Positions 22,690 to 35,496 of a stretch of 64,000 bases of DNA are shown here, piece by piece. A program made the translations under genes and the position numbers. The DNA is from Chloranthus sessilifolius. Lineage: Eukaryota; Streptophyta; Magnoliopsida; Chloranthales; Chloranthaceae. A model generated the notes under the pieces. That model searched no databases. It worked only from the letters and a program-made list of their open reading frames with translations, and was not told the origin of the DNA. The DNA lies in the NCBI GenBank assembly GCA_021018995.1, contig CM037588.1, positions 38,933,000 through 38,996,999 on the forward strand, read 5' to 3'. Position 1 is the first letter of the stretch; every line of letters begins with the position of its first letter.

Positions 22690-25600
22690 GTGGGCAAGAT
22701 CCAGCCTGACGATACGACAAAGCAATAGATGGCAATAGGCTTCGAATTGAATGTAGGCTCTGTAGGAAGAAATTACAGGGAGGAGGTATAACACGATTGA
22801 AAGAGCATTTGACTCACACAAAGGGAGAGGTAAAAGGATGTCAGCATGTACTGAAAGAGGTGAGAGAAGCTATCAGAGTCGACTTGCAGGCAGCTGAGGG
22901 ACAAAAAAGCAGATGACGACCGTGATAGGGACATATATGAGAGAATAAGGAGGGGGGATCCAAAGTTTCCTGCACCTGGACCTGAGGATGAGAATGCGGT
23001 GACAACGAGAGTGATGAGGGAGAGTACGACACCGATGAGATCAGGAAGAAGCTGATTATCGGTTTCGGTCCAGCTTGAGGGGCCCATCCATGCGTGGTGG
23101 TAGTGGTGGGTCTAATCAGAGGCCATATGATCTCGATGATGATGAGGACATCAAGGAGACTCAGGGGTTGCGCAGGTCAGGTTTCGCGAGGGAGTCCAGG
23201 GGGCCTACTACAAGCCATATTACAGGTCCCATGGATCCGTTCATGTACTGGACAGAAAGTGTGAAACAAACTAAATTGAGTGCAACCTCACTGAAAACAT
23301 GGGGAAAGAAGCTCGGAAAAGCCATTACAAAGTTCGTGGTATTCAACCGCATTCCGAGTCAGGTTGTGGAGTCACCATACTTCAAAAATATGATTACTAC
23401 TAGTGCAGAATTGGATGATGAGTACGCAGAGATAGGAGCTTATGTGAAGAGCTTTGAGGAAGTATGAGATGAGAGAGGTTGCACAATTATGTGCGATGGA
23501 TGGACCGGTCCGATAAGGAAGAGTTTGATAAATTTTTTGGTCTATAGCGATGCCGGGATAATATTTTTGAAATCAGTTGATGCTTTTAAACACGCAGAGA
23601 TGTTTGATTACCTCTTTCAACTAATGGATAAGGTAGTTGAAGAGGTTAGAGAGAAGCGGGTTGTGTAGGTGGTAACAGACAATGCCGCCAATTATAAACG
23701 ACTGGTACAAAATTAATGTTGAAGAGACCTCACTTGTACTAGACTCCGTGTGCCGCTCATTGCGTGAACCTCATTCTTAAGGATTTGGGAAAGAGGACTA
23801 AGGCAAACACGACTATTCAGAAGGGAAGAATGATTATTCTTTTCTGTACAACAGTGACAAGTTGGTCAATTTAATGAGAGGGTTCACTAATAATGAGCTG
23901 CTCCGGCATGGGATTACATGATTTGCGACAATATTTAACCCTACAAAGCTTGGCTAGATATAGGTGTAAGTTGAAAAGCATGGTGTCGTCCGAAGAATGG
24001 TGAAAATATGAATCAGAACTCCAACGATCAAAGAGACCTGCTTACATTAAAGTTGTTGATTTGATCTACAACACCCAGTTTTGGGCAGATGTTGATCACC
24101 TGATCACCGTCACTACCCCATTGGTGCAAGTGTTGAGATTAGTAGATGGTGATGAGAAACCAACGATGGGGTGTGTTTACGAGTCAATGGACAAGGCAAA
24201 ATTGGCTATCAAAATCAAATGCCCTACAAAATATAAACGATATTGGGTGGTTATTGACAAGAGGTGGCATAAACAATTCCACCAGTACTTCCATGCCGCA
24301 AGTAAAAAATGTTAAACTGCTTATGTAGTGATTTGTATTTATTTATTATTTTTCATATTATTCACTGTTTCCATATACTGATGAAATTGCTCATATTTTA
24401 TGCATAGCACACTACTTGAATCTGACCTTTCAGTATACGCGACGCTTCGAGTAGAGTGAGGCCGATGAAGTGTACAGTGGTTTGCTCAATGCCATCCAAC
24501 GAATGGAACCTGAGTTGACGGACCAAGGTCAAGCCATAAGAGACGTGAGTAGTCATAACTTATAACTCATAAGTCAAATGCTATATGATCTATTTATTGA
24601 TATGTGGGTTATTGTATTCCATCTTTGTAGATTGATATGTTTTGCAAGAAACATGGGTCATTTGGGACGAGGTTAGCGCAACCCCAAATCCAACACGATA
24701 AATCGGCTGATTGGTGGATGCACTATGGAAATGATGGTCCAATACTGAGGAGGATTGCCATGCGCGTTTTATCGCAAATATGTTCCTCGTCCAACTGTGA
24801 GCTGAATTGGAGTACTTTCTCTGTCATTCACACGAAAACAAGGAATATGCTAACTATGAGTCGATTGGAAAAGTTAATCTACTGCCATTACAACATACGA
24901 TGAAGCGTCAAGAATATGCGGAGGACAACCGTGGTAAGCAATTATTTGACGTCTTAGTTCATACAATTTTTATTTGATGTTGTTGACAAGTCATATACTA
25001 ATTCATCTATCATATTCTACCTTACAGATAGTGAATATTTTAATCCCATTGAGTTAGATTAGATATTTGCGGAGGATGACCCTTTGAATCAGTGGATCAA
25101 AGAGAGAGAAGCGCCAGTGTTGGATAGTGAGAGCACTGCATAGCTGGACAATGCAGAAAGAATAAAGGAGGAGCAGGCTTCCCAACAACCTAGGCGGAAA
25201 AGAAGATTGCATCACCATTCAGTGGTTGGATCTAATGACGAAACGCAACCCGATAGTGATAAGGAGGATGATGATGCTGATAATGACAATGATGGGGGTG
25301 ATGGTGGAGGCGATGAAACCCACGTTGGCACTAGTGTTGGAGGCGATGATGTTGGTCCCTCTTATTCTTATGGAGGTATTTTCGCATGGGATGATGAATC
25401 GGTAACAATGTTTGAGACTCCTACATTTAGAGGTAGAGGGGTTGAAGGAGGAGATTCAGAATCTTACCAACGCCGACAAGGTCCACAAGATGATTTGGGT
25501 TATACTATATCTAGCTTCGGGGGATTTAGTTTGCAAAACACCGAAGATTCAGTAACTAGTATCCCATACCCAATCTCTCAACCAACCTACCCCCGACCAT

Positions 25601-25797
25601 ATGACTTTGTTGGGCAAATTTTTAGAGGACTGACATTTACCTATTACACTGAGTCATACTCGTTGCTAATGCCTCAGTTTCAAGGGGGGACATATGATCA
25701 TAGGTATCAATATGGCCAATACTATAGGGAAAGCTCGTGCACTGATGTTGATGATCATGAGGGCGAAGAACCATCATGGAATTCAATGTGGCTTTAA
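22690..25797 (+). pseudogene. hAT transposase (BED, DUF659, dimerisation) with stops
   Basis: A BED zinc finger lies near 22690-22850 (CRLCRKKLQGGGITRLKEHL then TH). An acidic linker and MDPFMYWTESVKQTKLS follow at about 23230. DUF659-like text is DERGCTIMCDGWTG and then VVTDNAANYK, up to about 23700. The middle part is 24061-24301 (PTMGCVYESMDKAKLAIK). The hAT C-terminal domain is 24631-24900 (CSSSNCELNWSTFSVIHTKT and LEKLIYCHYN). Introns with GT-AG borders fit at about 24302-24408 and 24547-24630. An acidic, Tyr/Gln/Gly-rich tail ends at 25797. Visible stops include TGA after FEEV near 23467, TAG before VVTDNAANYK near 23667 and TGA after HYNIR near 24901. The other copy shares the TAG but not the first TGA. 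Confidence 0.82.
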
Positions 25798-25910
25798 AGT
25801 AAGTTTTTCATGTACAATGTAACTTTTAAAGCATTCATGATTCATGTACAATGTAATTTAGGTTATGAGTTGATAAAATTCTGAAATATGCATCAAATAA
25901 GCCTTAAATA

Positions 25911-25938
25911 ATTTTTTTTTTTTTTTTTTTTTTTTTTG
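25911..25938 (+). repeat. Poly-T tract
   Basis: A T-run of about 25 bases near the right end of hAT copy 2. Confidence 0.9.
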
Positions 25939-26479
25939 TAAAAAATAGAAAACCATTAAATATAATTTTCCGGAATTTTTGAGTATTGTTTAGGATTTTT
26001 TTGAAAAAAAAAATGTATCAGGATGATACATTCAATGTATCGGATGATACGTCGATACGTATCGTCCTGGAGGTTGGACGATACATATCGGAAAACCGAC
26101 ATTTTGACCCATGCTGACAACATCTCTCAATTATTAAAAGAGGACATTTCATATTTAATCCTTAATACTCATGTTATTTCAAAGAAAATGACACAACATA
26201 TTGTGTATATTTTCTTGATAGCATAAACATATGTTAGTATATATGATAGTGATTGATGCATGAATCTTAATAGGAAATATTCTTATAATTTATAAAGTGA
26301 AATATATATATATATATGTTTTTTTTTTTGTTTTTTTGAGAGAGTGAGGGAGGGAGAATACTTAGATTTTGAATTACATTTATATAATTCATTTATAGTA
26401 TGGGTAAGCCATTGTTATAAATTTCATATGTAAATCAAAATATGAAAGGCTACAGCTTGGCTAGTATAAGGAAAAGATT

Positions 26480-26713
26480 ATTTTCAGAGCATATCTAATA
26501 TATGATGTAAATAATGTTGGTGTGTCACTGGTATCATTAGGGTGTACAGATTTATTATTATATATACATTATTGATATAGATGTATATATGACCTAACTA
26601 CCCCTCATTTTGTTCCCTCTTTTTCTTCTCCTCTCTTCTATCCCTAACCTTCATTAAACACTAATCACTCAAACCAAATTGGTATCAGAGCCATTTGAAG
26701 CATGACCTTTTTT
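26480..26713 (+). mobile_element. LTR end and primer site of a plus-strand LTR fossil
   Basis: TTGGTATCAGAGCC at 26679-26692 is a tRNA-Met-type primer site and a common start of plant copia internal regions. The preceding pyrimidine-rich text (CCCTCTTTTTCTTCTCCTCT) resembles a U5 end. No coding text follows. Confidence 0.45.
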
Positions 26714-27375
26714 TTACTGATATCACCCTGTCATTGCTGGCGCCAATAGGATCAAACTTTTGACCTTGAAAAGATGATAATTATACATGGGTTGGTCGAA
26801 ATTCCGAGGGGAGCGGATTTAATTCATCTAGATTTTCTATTTGATGAGTCTATAATGGTGTTTCAAGTTCTCAACATTTGGGGGTTTTACGTTTTTCTAG
26901 GTCTGAAATCTATGTGATTGAAAGAAGTGATTTAAGGGAAGGATATGGACTGGAATCTCATTATGCCTGTCACCGTTCTAAATGTTTTTTGAGGATTTTG
27001 AATAGTTTCATCGTTTTCGGTGCTGTTGGTTTCTGTTACACCGATAGTCCAAATTTCTTGCTTGTAGTCGAATTGTAATTCCCTTACCTTTCATTTGTCT
27101 GTGATTTTGTGCAAATTTGGAGTAGTTTTGAAGAAGTTTGATCATTTTTGTTTAATCAATTGTTTCACAACATTCTATAATTATGACATTTGTTGATATA
27201 GTTTCAAACTTGTGGGAAGGCTGAGCTGTTATTTCTGATTTTTTTTGGATATTGTGCCTATTTGATGACTGCAAGGAGTACTTCACTATCTCGAATGGTT
27301 GCCAAATGAATATTGTGATGTGTATATGGCCTATATGGGTGAGAATGACCCTCTAAACAATGTATAAAGGCTACG

Positions 27376-28844
27376 CTAATCTGTAGAAGCTATAGCCGCA
27401 GTATTGCATTGCGTAGTGGGTGATCTGAGGTTGTTTAGCCCATACCTTGTGGTCTTAGGGGTGGTCTCTACAGTGATGAGAACGTAAACAACATTCTCTT
27501 CTTTCGCCTCCCTCCCAAACTCTGAGGGGCTCACAACGTTAACCAACTTGGACTTCCTGTCTTGTCCACTCTTATTGGTTTTCTCCTTTTCTGTTGGTGT
27601 TTTAGGAGGCAAAGGGTTTAATTTTATTCTCTTACCCTCATAAACGAACGTGTACACATTTGATCGTCCGTATAGTGTGACATCATATCATATAACCATG
27701 GCCTTCCTAAGATTATATGCCTAGCATCCATTGGCATGACATCATACCATAAAGTATCTTTGTAAGATGAAAGCTGCATCGGTACTCGACACCTTTGGGC
27801 TATAGGAATTGATGACGTACCCACCCATGCTACTTGATAGGGTCGCGGATGGGATTTGGGTGAGAGTCCCAATCGCGAAACGTTACTAAGGGAGACTACA
27901 TTAGTGCAACTTCCACTTTCAACTATGACTCGGCAATTCTTCTCACCACTCCGACACGATAGTCCCTACAGAATTCGATCGACGTCCTCAAGATAGAACT
28001 TGACTTCTCTCTACCCTAGGGCATTGAACAACTAACCATGATGACATCTTTTGATTCCATTCTAGGATTTCAAAGAAGGCGGAAGTAAAAGTGTAAAATC
28101 AAAGAGAATATTTTTTATGGGTTTTCGAAAAATTTCCAACAACCAAATGAAATAGAATTTAATTAATTGAGTACCTTTACAGCGAAAATTAAGAAGATAG
28201 AAGATTGAAGATGAGAAGATAGATGTATCAATCACCGGAATTTTGCCGCCGAAAATATTGGCCTCGCACCAAACCCTAAACTCGGGGAAGAAGAAAATTC
28301 TCAAAAAATTCTCGAAGATAGCACAAAGCAATCAAAGTTCAATGAGTATAGATTAATTCTTAAAATGGTCTTTACATGCCTTTATATAGGCTAACAAACC
28401 AAAGCTGAGCATAAAATTCGAAATATGAAAGTCAAAAACCTAAACAAACACTAAAAATGACAAGTTTTGCCCCAAAACTCGTCCAGCCTCGAAACTGCAA
28501 ACGAAGCTCACGGACGTCCGTCCTAGGTCACAGATGTCTGTCCTCAATGGTGTGCACAAAAACATAATGGGGTCCAAATCACGAATGTCTGTATTGTTCG
28601 GTCACGGACGTCCGTCCTTGTTTCATGGACTGCCGTGCTGAGATCGAGGATGTCCATCATATAATGATGAATTTATTCTTTTTTTGCTCTCCACGTGCGT
28701 GCCTTCCAAGTATTGGGCCTTCATTCATGCGCGCACGTGAGCATTGGTCTTCAATCGTCTATCCACAAGCTTTTGGGCATCTTCATGCGCTTCTTCCGTC
28801 TCTGGTTCACCTTGTAAGCTTGTGTGGGTGTGATGTCCCCATCA
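27376..28844 (-). mobile_element. Ty3-gypsy fragment: protease region plus LTR (fossil)
   Basis: Minus-strand text near 27900-27950 reads VIVESGSCTNVVSLSNVSRL, then HPRPYQVAWVGTSSIPIAQR and DARHIILGRPWLYD, then FVYEGKRIKLNPLPPKTPTE. This is a chromovirus-type retropepsin and its linker. The LTR at about 28043-28844 has its outer end at TGATGTCCCCATCA, the same terminal sequence as the gag-only family, and carries CACGGACGTCCGTCC palindrome pairs. A TATA-type box (TTTATATAGGC) lies near 28380-28391. No integrase or RT core is seen. Broken. Confidence 0.65.
28043..28844 (-). repeat. LTR of the gypsy protease fragment
   Basis: About 800 bases. The right end reads TGATGTCCCCATCA (start TGATGGGGACATCA on the minus strand) and the left end reads TGATGACATC at about 28043. 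Palindrome pairs with GACGTC or similar cores lie between 28511 and 28660. Confidence 0.6.
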
Positions 28845-30913
28845 GTTTTGCGGTATTTAGTATCTTGGTTTTCAAAATTCACTGAATGGGGTTAGTTTTT
28901 GAGAGATTAATTGTATGAACTGAAAAATAGTCTCACCAATATTTGAACCAATTTTATTTTATTAACATTTCTTTAATGCTCCCACATGTAAGACAAATGA
29001 AGCCAACCATTGATGACATATCAGTTTGAATACCAAATCTATCCTTCCTATTACTCGATGAATGCATCAACCTCTTGATCCTCACTTCTACTGTATGAAA
29101 TTGCGATCTCCTTAGCGGTTAGGTGACAATCAATTTCTACGTTCTTGATTCTTTCATTGAGCATGGGGTTTGTTACAATTTGGATTGCACTTTCTATGGC
29201 CACATTAAACCAACAATTTGATTGTCAGTTATGGTCTCGATGGCGTTGAAATGAAAATTAACTTCTAGGTGCCTGTTTCTTAATGGAACACTGGATTAGT
29301 TTCCATTTGGGTTGCACTGGGATTTCTAGTATGCATTCATGGGTTCTGTTTATCAACTTTCAATCCACTGAGCAACAATATTAACAAAGTGATATAACAA
29401 TTAGCAGGTATAGTTGATTTTTCTATCAACTTTTGTTTCATTGAGCAATGCTCTCTAAATTTGAATTAAGTAGATGGAGTGAGAATAAGGTGAGGGGCAT
29501 GAAAAGAGGCTTAGGGAGTTTTCTCTTTGGATTTTCATTTTTAATTTCAAGCATTGGGTTGAGAAGATGTGATATATAAGTGATAAGGGGCGAAAAGTAA
29601 GTGTTACAATTATATATATATATATATATATGGTTGCATAGTCACAAAAATCTCGAACTTATTAAAATTTGGAAAAAGTCGGCAACTTGCAGTTATCCCG
29701 ACTTTATTACCGATTGATCGGTCAAGTCGTGACTCAGCTGATTAATTGGAGATGTTTGTGATGTTGTTCGGTTTTCATTCTTTTTTTCCCGTTTTTTTTT
29801 TCGCTGATAAGGGAAAAAAACCTTTAGGTTTTGTACTATTTTGTTCATAAAAAATCTTTAGGTTTTTCCTATTTTGCACTATTTTGTTCATTAAAACCTT
29901 TATTTTTTTCCCGACTTGCTGATTTATTGATGACTACCGATTGTGTGACTATGGTGGGTTTTCATCCCGTGATTTTCCTATTGTGACCCCCTAGTTTGGG
30001 GACTTGTTATGTGTCTCCAAATATAGCATTCAAGCTTGCCAATAACCCTTAAATTTTATTGCACAATTTTATTGTGGTATGATAGGAGGGGAGGGTCCCC
30101 TTAGAGTCTACAGCTCTTTTGCCTCGAATACATCGTCATGGACTCTAAATTCAGTATTAATGTTTACTGTGAAATCGCTATTGAATTCCTTCTAAACTTG
30201 GCCTTGAAATGTGAGTTTGGCTAGGATTTGGGACCTTGGGCCTTCACCAAGAGCACAATGTTACTCTGGATTGCGTTATGTTGATGAGAACCCTCATGGC
30301 TGATTGTTTGGAGAGGATTTGGGACCCTGGACCTTCTTCAACCTCTACTTGTCTGTATGACAGACTTCTCATAAGCTAGGTATTTACAAGATCCAGTGCA
30401 TGTATGAACGGACCTGATTGATATAGGCGTAACCCCTTCCATTTCTGATAGGAGTTTATGCTAGGTTGGCCTTATCACTTCGCCTTCATATGGTGAACTG
30501 TTACATCAACTGATGAATCTAGGACTAATGGCCTTTGGTGTACGGAGGTACCATATGTTCCTCAAATTTCTTTTTTCCTTTATGCGTTCAATTGAAGCTT
30601 GAACTGGTGTCCAAACCATGGAATTTATCTGCCAGGACATGATAAGCCATTGTTAGCACTCCATTCAGTGGCATGAAGATATACAGCATAGGGCAGAGAA
30701 ACCTAGCTGTTAACATAGATATTCTTCTGATCTGTTGTATTCATATAAAGATTATATTCAGATTATGCATTCTAGCTTAAGCCAACTCAGCTTGTTTCAG
30801 CTTGCTTAATCTTTAGATCCTCTTATATACACCAGCATATATATATATATTATTTTTATTTTTCTCTTCCATTTCTCATGTTTTTTTGCTATTTATCTGA
30901 TTTGTTGCTACAG
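28845..30913 (+). other. Intron text, nothing recognised
   Basis: AT-rich text up to the acceptor at 30913. A TA run lies at 29613-29632. Repeated short phrases (CCTTTAGGTTTT, GACTTGTTATG) are present, but I see no family or gene. Confidence 0.5.
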
Positions 30914-31084
30914 TGCTATGATGGTGATTTAAAGGAACTCTCTTTAGATTTCACAGTTACTGAGGATTTACATGGCAGACGGGTTGTCATTGACCTAAAA
31001 CCTGGCGGTAAAAACCTAGCTGTTACTAATGAGAACAAGTTGCATTATGTTCATGCTATTGCGGATTATAAACTTAACCGGCAG
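30914..31084 (+). CDS. UPL7: UPL7-like exon (HECT)
   Basis: The acceptor is TTGCTACAG ending at 30913 and the donor is GGCAG|GTTCGT at 31085. The 171 bases (57 codons, phase 0 at both ends) read [18 protein letters not shown], then [20 protein letters not shown], then [10 protein letters not shown]. The LDFT, L-PGG and VTNENK-Y-plus pattern is the standard HECT segment leading to the hinge. It continues directly from the MYVK end of the exon at 5065, so a 25,848-base intron separates adjacent coding segments. No stop is present. Confidence 0.9.
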
Positions 31085-31177
31085 GTTCGTAGTTACTGCT
31101 GGTTTTTCTGGAAGTTGTTGAAACCTAATCATATTTCTTTTTTACTGGTGTTTTCTTATTTCAATGTTGATTTTCAG

Positions 31178-31270
31178 ATAATGCCATTGGCAAATGCATT
31201 TTATAGAGGCTTGGTCGATCTTATATCACCCTCCTGGTTAAGCTTATTCAATGCAAGAGAATTCAATCAG
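31178..31270 (+). CDS. UPL7: UPL7-like exon (HECT)
   Basis: The acceptor is GATTTTCAG ending at 31177 and the donor is AATCAG|GTAATT at 31271. The 93 bases (31 codons) read [20 protein letters not shown] then [11 protein letters not shown]. In HECT proteins this is the F-x-G-(F)-x-x-(V/L)-I helix and the (L)FN-x-x-E-(L/F) segment. The 93-base intron on its left (31085-31177) is of ordinary plant length, unlike the introns on either side of this exon pair. Confidence 0.9.
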
Positions 31271-32454
31271 GTAATTTGTCATGCATATTATATTTGAGTC
31301 ATTTGTTATTTTGCTAATGGTATATTCATTAATCAAATTGTTCGTTACTTTCTTATGTTTGGACATACAATTATGGGATGGACGCTAGAATTGCTACTTA
31401 TTCTGTTGTATCATATGTTGCACTGCTTGTTTCAAGTACTTATAGTAATTGAAATAAATCTCTCAAACACAAACAACTCCAATTCTTTCTACAATTTCTG
31501 TAATTTTCTAATTGAGTTGTAGCTCTTTTCGTTAGGATTGTGGTGGATACACATCTTTAGACAGTTTTTCTTTGACTTTTTTGGGAAAGTAGCCATGCAA
31601 ATCACTGTGCAGTCTTTTGATCTTGTATTGTTTACTTCAGAATTTTCAATTTTTCTGTAAGCATCATTTTTTTCCCTCAGTGTCTTTCAAGATATCAAGA
31701 CGAGGTAAATGTGCCAGGTTATATCTCCTCAATAGCGTTGCGGAATCTAGATCCGCATGTTGGAATCGTCGCAAAGTTGAGAAGAAGAGGAGATCAAAGA
31801 GAGTGAACCTGTGAATGGGCTTTCAAACGGCCCGTGAAAGAGTCATCGTTATACGACGGAAATCCGTGGCTACAGAATGGACGTCCGTGAAATAAGGGCT
31901 TTCTGTTTTTGTGAACACCGTAGACGACGAACGTCCATGAACAAAGGACGAACATCCGTGAACACATGACGGACTTGACTTGAACGATTTATACTATTTT
32001 AGGGTTAACATTGTTTTTTCCTACATCAAATTGGTATTAGAGGAAGTTCAAACCCTCCGAAGTGGATTAGCGAAATCATGAGGAAAAATAAATTCCCGAA
32101 GCCCTTCGTGATTTGAACGATTACATGGTTTACATGAGAATGTTTGTGAAATGGTGGAACATTTCGATTATGCGTCAAAAGATGGTGACGGTGAAAAAAA
32201 TATGGTGCGAGGAGAATGGTAGATAATCCGATAAACATGGTTTCATATTCAAGCATATGACGCTTCTTAACAATATTTACTGCGAGTTGCTTAAGTCGCG
32301 TTAGATAGTGGTTGCATGGCATGAGGATATTAATAAGATACTTATCAGAACTTTTATTCACGATTTATCCGAAGACGTATTGGCAATGATTCAAGCTTTG
32401 AGACTGAAGGTTACAATTTTCATCTTCACAACCGTACCAGTGAGAAAACCTTTA

Positions 32455-33434
32455 TGATGGGGACATCAAGATCAAGGGCATTGGATTCAGACTGAGAAAT
32501 TGTCCAGTAGCAGAAGAAGCGGAAAAGGAGCCGAAATGGAAGCGCCAAAAAGAGAAACCAATTGGTTCACTGCCTATATTCGCTTTAAGCGAACACCATC
32601 CTCGCTCGAGTGAGAATGTTTTAAGAAATTTTCTAGGAAAACTCGCTCGAGCGAGCAACACTTGTCGCTCGAGCGAGACGCGTCGAGTAGTGTTAGTTTT
32701 AATCCCTTTTTCCATTTTCTTTTGAATTCGAATGTTATTTTAGGGTAGTTTCATAATATTTATGTTTTAGGGTTTTTCTGTTTTGAGACCTCTTATATAA
32801 GGTCATTATAACATTGTAAAAGGAAGTTGATTATTGAATAAAAATTTGAGAGCTTGCTTTTGTGCAAACCCTAGAAGAGTTGTGAAGAGTTTTTGATTGA
32901 AGGAACGAATCTTTCAAAATCTGAGTGTTCATTCATTTCTCGTGCGATTTGGTGTGAAGCCGACGTACATCCTTGGTATAGAGCCTCGAAAATCCTTGGG
33001 GTGAAGCCTTGGACCTCTATCCTCATGTTCTATCTTTTCTCTAATATTCTTCAGGTAATATCCATTCTATTCGTTTCTTTATAAAATCCCAAAACCCCAA
33101 AATATTGTTAGTTTAAATCTTTGGATCTACTCTTTTGATTACTTAAATCCCTTGCGCCTTCATTTTCCCAAATCTATGAAGTCAATAGACGACACCGTAA
33201 TTGTCTCTTGATGCCCTAAACTAGATCGAAACTCGAATCCTTCATCGGATCTGTTTTTCTAGATCAGGAATATAGATGCATGTGAACGCTAAATTGAATT
33301 AACCTAGTTGTTTTATTGAACTCATTAAATTAATTTGATGTGTTGGGTGAATTCTGGATATTTTGATGTTCAATTAAATTTAAGGTTAATCCCAAATTTG
33401 TATTATTTAGGGTTTTAGCGTTTGTCCCACGTCA
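32455..33434 (+). repeat. 5' LTR of element B
   Basis: 980 bases. U3 palindrome pairs with CTCGAG cores lie at about 32575-32680. The TATA box TATATAA is at 32794-32800. The U5 end is shared with the other gag-only copies. Confidence 0.85.
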
Positions 33435-33552
33435 GTTTGGTATCAAAGCTCAGTTTTAGTTTAGGGTTGTCGGTGTCATATAGATTTTTGAGTTCATTTT
33501 ATTTTATTTTAGGATTGCCCTACACCATTTAATTTTGAGTTATTTCGTCATG

Positions 33553-35012
33553 GATACCAGTAAATTATAAGCCCTGATTAGAGATCTTACATCTAAGATG
33601 ACCGCGAGTAAAACCTGGATGGATGAGCACCATGATCAATTGCAACGATAGTTGCATGACCAACAAGCCCGACATGAGGCTTTAGAAACCTGTGTTGAAG
33701 AGATCAATAAGCTCATCGCTGAAAATCACCAATGACCGCAGGAGGGAAGGTCATTATCATTGTGAAGTCCAAACCGATCTGGACGATAAAGTCATGAAAT
33801 CGGTGAAAATGGACGCCCCTACTTTTGACTGGAAAAAACAACCTAAGGTCTTTCTTTAATTGGTCGCAAGCATGGAAAACTGCTTCGAGTTGTACTCCAT
33901 GTCTGAGGAGCGCAAAGTCAGATTTGCCAAAGTCAAACTTAGGGATCAGGCTAGACTTTATTGGTTGGGAGTAGAACGTTATAAGCAGATCCAAGGTCTT
34001 CGTCTAGTTTCTACTTGGGGAGAAATGAAAGTCGATTTGAACGAGAAATATGTCTTGCTGTCCTATGATGAACGTATTCTCGATTAGTGGCAATCATTGT
34101 GCCAGGGTGACTCACCGGTCTCAAAATACATCGATGAGTTTGAAGACCTGATGTCCCAGGCCAATGTGGAAGAACCAGAAAGGGTTACCCTTTCCCGATT
34201 CCGAATGGGTCTTCTTCTAAAACTACAGAGGGAATTCATTCCCTATCCCGTTATTGATGTTGAGGAATGTTTCGCTAGGGTTGAAGAATTAGAGAGGTAT
34301 CTTAACACCCCCAGTAATGATTGATATAAATCCTCCAAGTTTGAAATTCGATCTAATCCTACGGAAAAGGTAAATACTGCCTCTAGTCAATCGACAAAAC
34401 CCGTGAATCCTCAGATTGACAAAGGAAAATGGCAACTGGTCGAGAGTTCTAGGCGCGAACCGCAACAATGTTATAAGTTGCAAGACTTTGGTCACTTTGC
34501 GTCCTAATGTCCTAGTAAAGCTCAAACCTTGATCATTCAAGAGCATGTGGGACAAGAAGACAACGAGTTAAAAGAGGAAGTGTACAAACCTGCTGAACTG
34601 CCAAGTGACGAGGGCACAATTCCTGTGAAAATCGTAGGTTGCATTAGGAAAGTTTTCATTTCGGAGGGGAGTGGTTGTAGTGTGTCCATTCCGCAAGGGT
34701 TGTTAGAGTTGGTAGGGACGCATCAACATACTAACTTGCATGGGATTGACCATAAGACTTTATTGGATGTTGAAAATACGCCGAATATCACTAACACTAT
34801 GAGCTTATTTAATGGTTTTAATAATGACAATTGTTTGTTAATTCATGCTGGCCACGAGCATGTGGAAGTTCTCTCGACCTTGAAAAAGGGTCAGGATGAA
34901 AGCCTAGAGTTTCCTTTAGGCATGGACATTCAGCCGATAGTTGCAATAGAAGCTTTTACACCTATTCCAAGCCCGTCACCTATGTCTTTTGTTCCATTCC
35001 TTGCAACCCGAT
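33553..35012 (+). pseudogene. Gag and conserved C-terminal block of element B (fossil)
   Basis: The gag core reads VKLRDQARLYWLGVERYKQI, then WGEMKVDLNEKYVLLSYDER, then FEDLMSQANVEEPERVTLSR and FRMGLLLKLQREF, typical of Ty3-gypsy gag. A degenerate zinc-knuckle region lies near 34464-34510. The family block follows: GLLELVGTHQHTNLHGID, NTMSLFNGFNNDNCLLIH, EVLSTLKKGQDESLEFPLGM. It resumes beyond the hAT with VLEDSNFTTNADKNQAYLTT at 46480-46540. Broken. Confidence 0.75.
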
Positions 35013-35496
35013 CATGGATCAAAATACTGGAAAATCGATATGTATCATCCATGCCTCCAGGACGATACATATCGGGTATCGTCCGATACATTCAATGTAT
35101 CGGTTTGATTCATTTTTTTTATTTTTCAAAAAAATCCCAAAAAATATCTGGAAAATTATATTTAATGATTTTCCATTTATTTCAAAATTTTTAAAATTTA
35201 TCCAAGGCTTATTTGATGCTTATGTTGTCGTTGTGCTTTTTCAAAATTTAAAAAAAACATGTGGATCAGGGTTTAGGATCAATGACAACCCTGACCACTG
35301 ATTCATGCAAAACTGACATTCTTCCAGTTGGCTCATTCACTATCCTAAATCCCTACTTAATCACCAACTTAGCAAGTGCACTTAAATAGTATTACTACTT
35401 ATAACCCACTACAACATAAAACATAATTTTTCAAAGATTTCATTGGATATATGTTTGTCAAAGAATCTATGTCAAAAAATTTATGTCAACCATAGA

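Larger units (their letters stand above)
22010..26113 (+). mobile_element. hAT DNA transposon, copy 2 (complete ends)
   Basis: The ends are CATGGATCAAAATACCG on the left and CGACATTTTGACCCATG on the right. They form inverted repeats of about 15 bases with a few mismatches. Eight-base flanks CCGACAGC (22002-22009) and CTGACAAC (26114-26121) agree at six of eight positions, as expected for an aged hAT target duplication. The interior encodes a BED finger, DUF659 and hAT dimerisation regions in that order on the + strand. Subterminal TCGTCCGATA-type motifs lie within about 150 bases of both ends. Length is 4,104 bases. The transposase carries stops, so the copy is not autonomous as read. Confidence 0.88.
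20996..26470 (-). mobile_element. Minus-strand Ty1-copia fossil split by a hAT
   Basis: Minus-strand gag text at 21033-21296 reads MEWKRTISLYVQGHMKMG, then TGNTARPKGNVIDVKKWDAN and AIILSWLFNSTDPSIYRTFI, a plant copia gag core. A primer site TGGTATCGAAGTAGGAG lies at 21735-21751 on the minus strand. The 5' LTR begins just to its right and is split at 22009 by the hAT, then resumes at 26114. The outer LTR end, near 26470, is uncertain. Broken fossil. Confidence 0.55.
5066..30913 (+). other. Giant UPL7-like intron (25.8 kb)
   Basis: The intron is bounded by GT at 5066 and AG at 30912-30913 between two coding exons that are contiguous in the protein. It is filled with LTR-element fossils, a SINE and a complete hAT transposon, annotated separately. 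Stretches with nothing recognised are about 5240-5560, 26714-27367 and 28845-30913. The last of these has ordinary AT-rich intron text with one TA run. Confidence 0.8.

Noticed and set aside
22690-25797. A host BED-finger or DUF659 gene
   Set aside because: The reading frames lie exactly within hAT inverted repeats with 8-base flanking duplications and contain stops, so this is a transposase rather than a domesticated gene.
31736-32028. Element A as a solo LTR pair from two separate insertions
   Set aside because: A perfect AATAG duplication at the two outer ends, a primer site after the left LTR and a purine tract before the right one show a single element.
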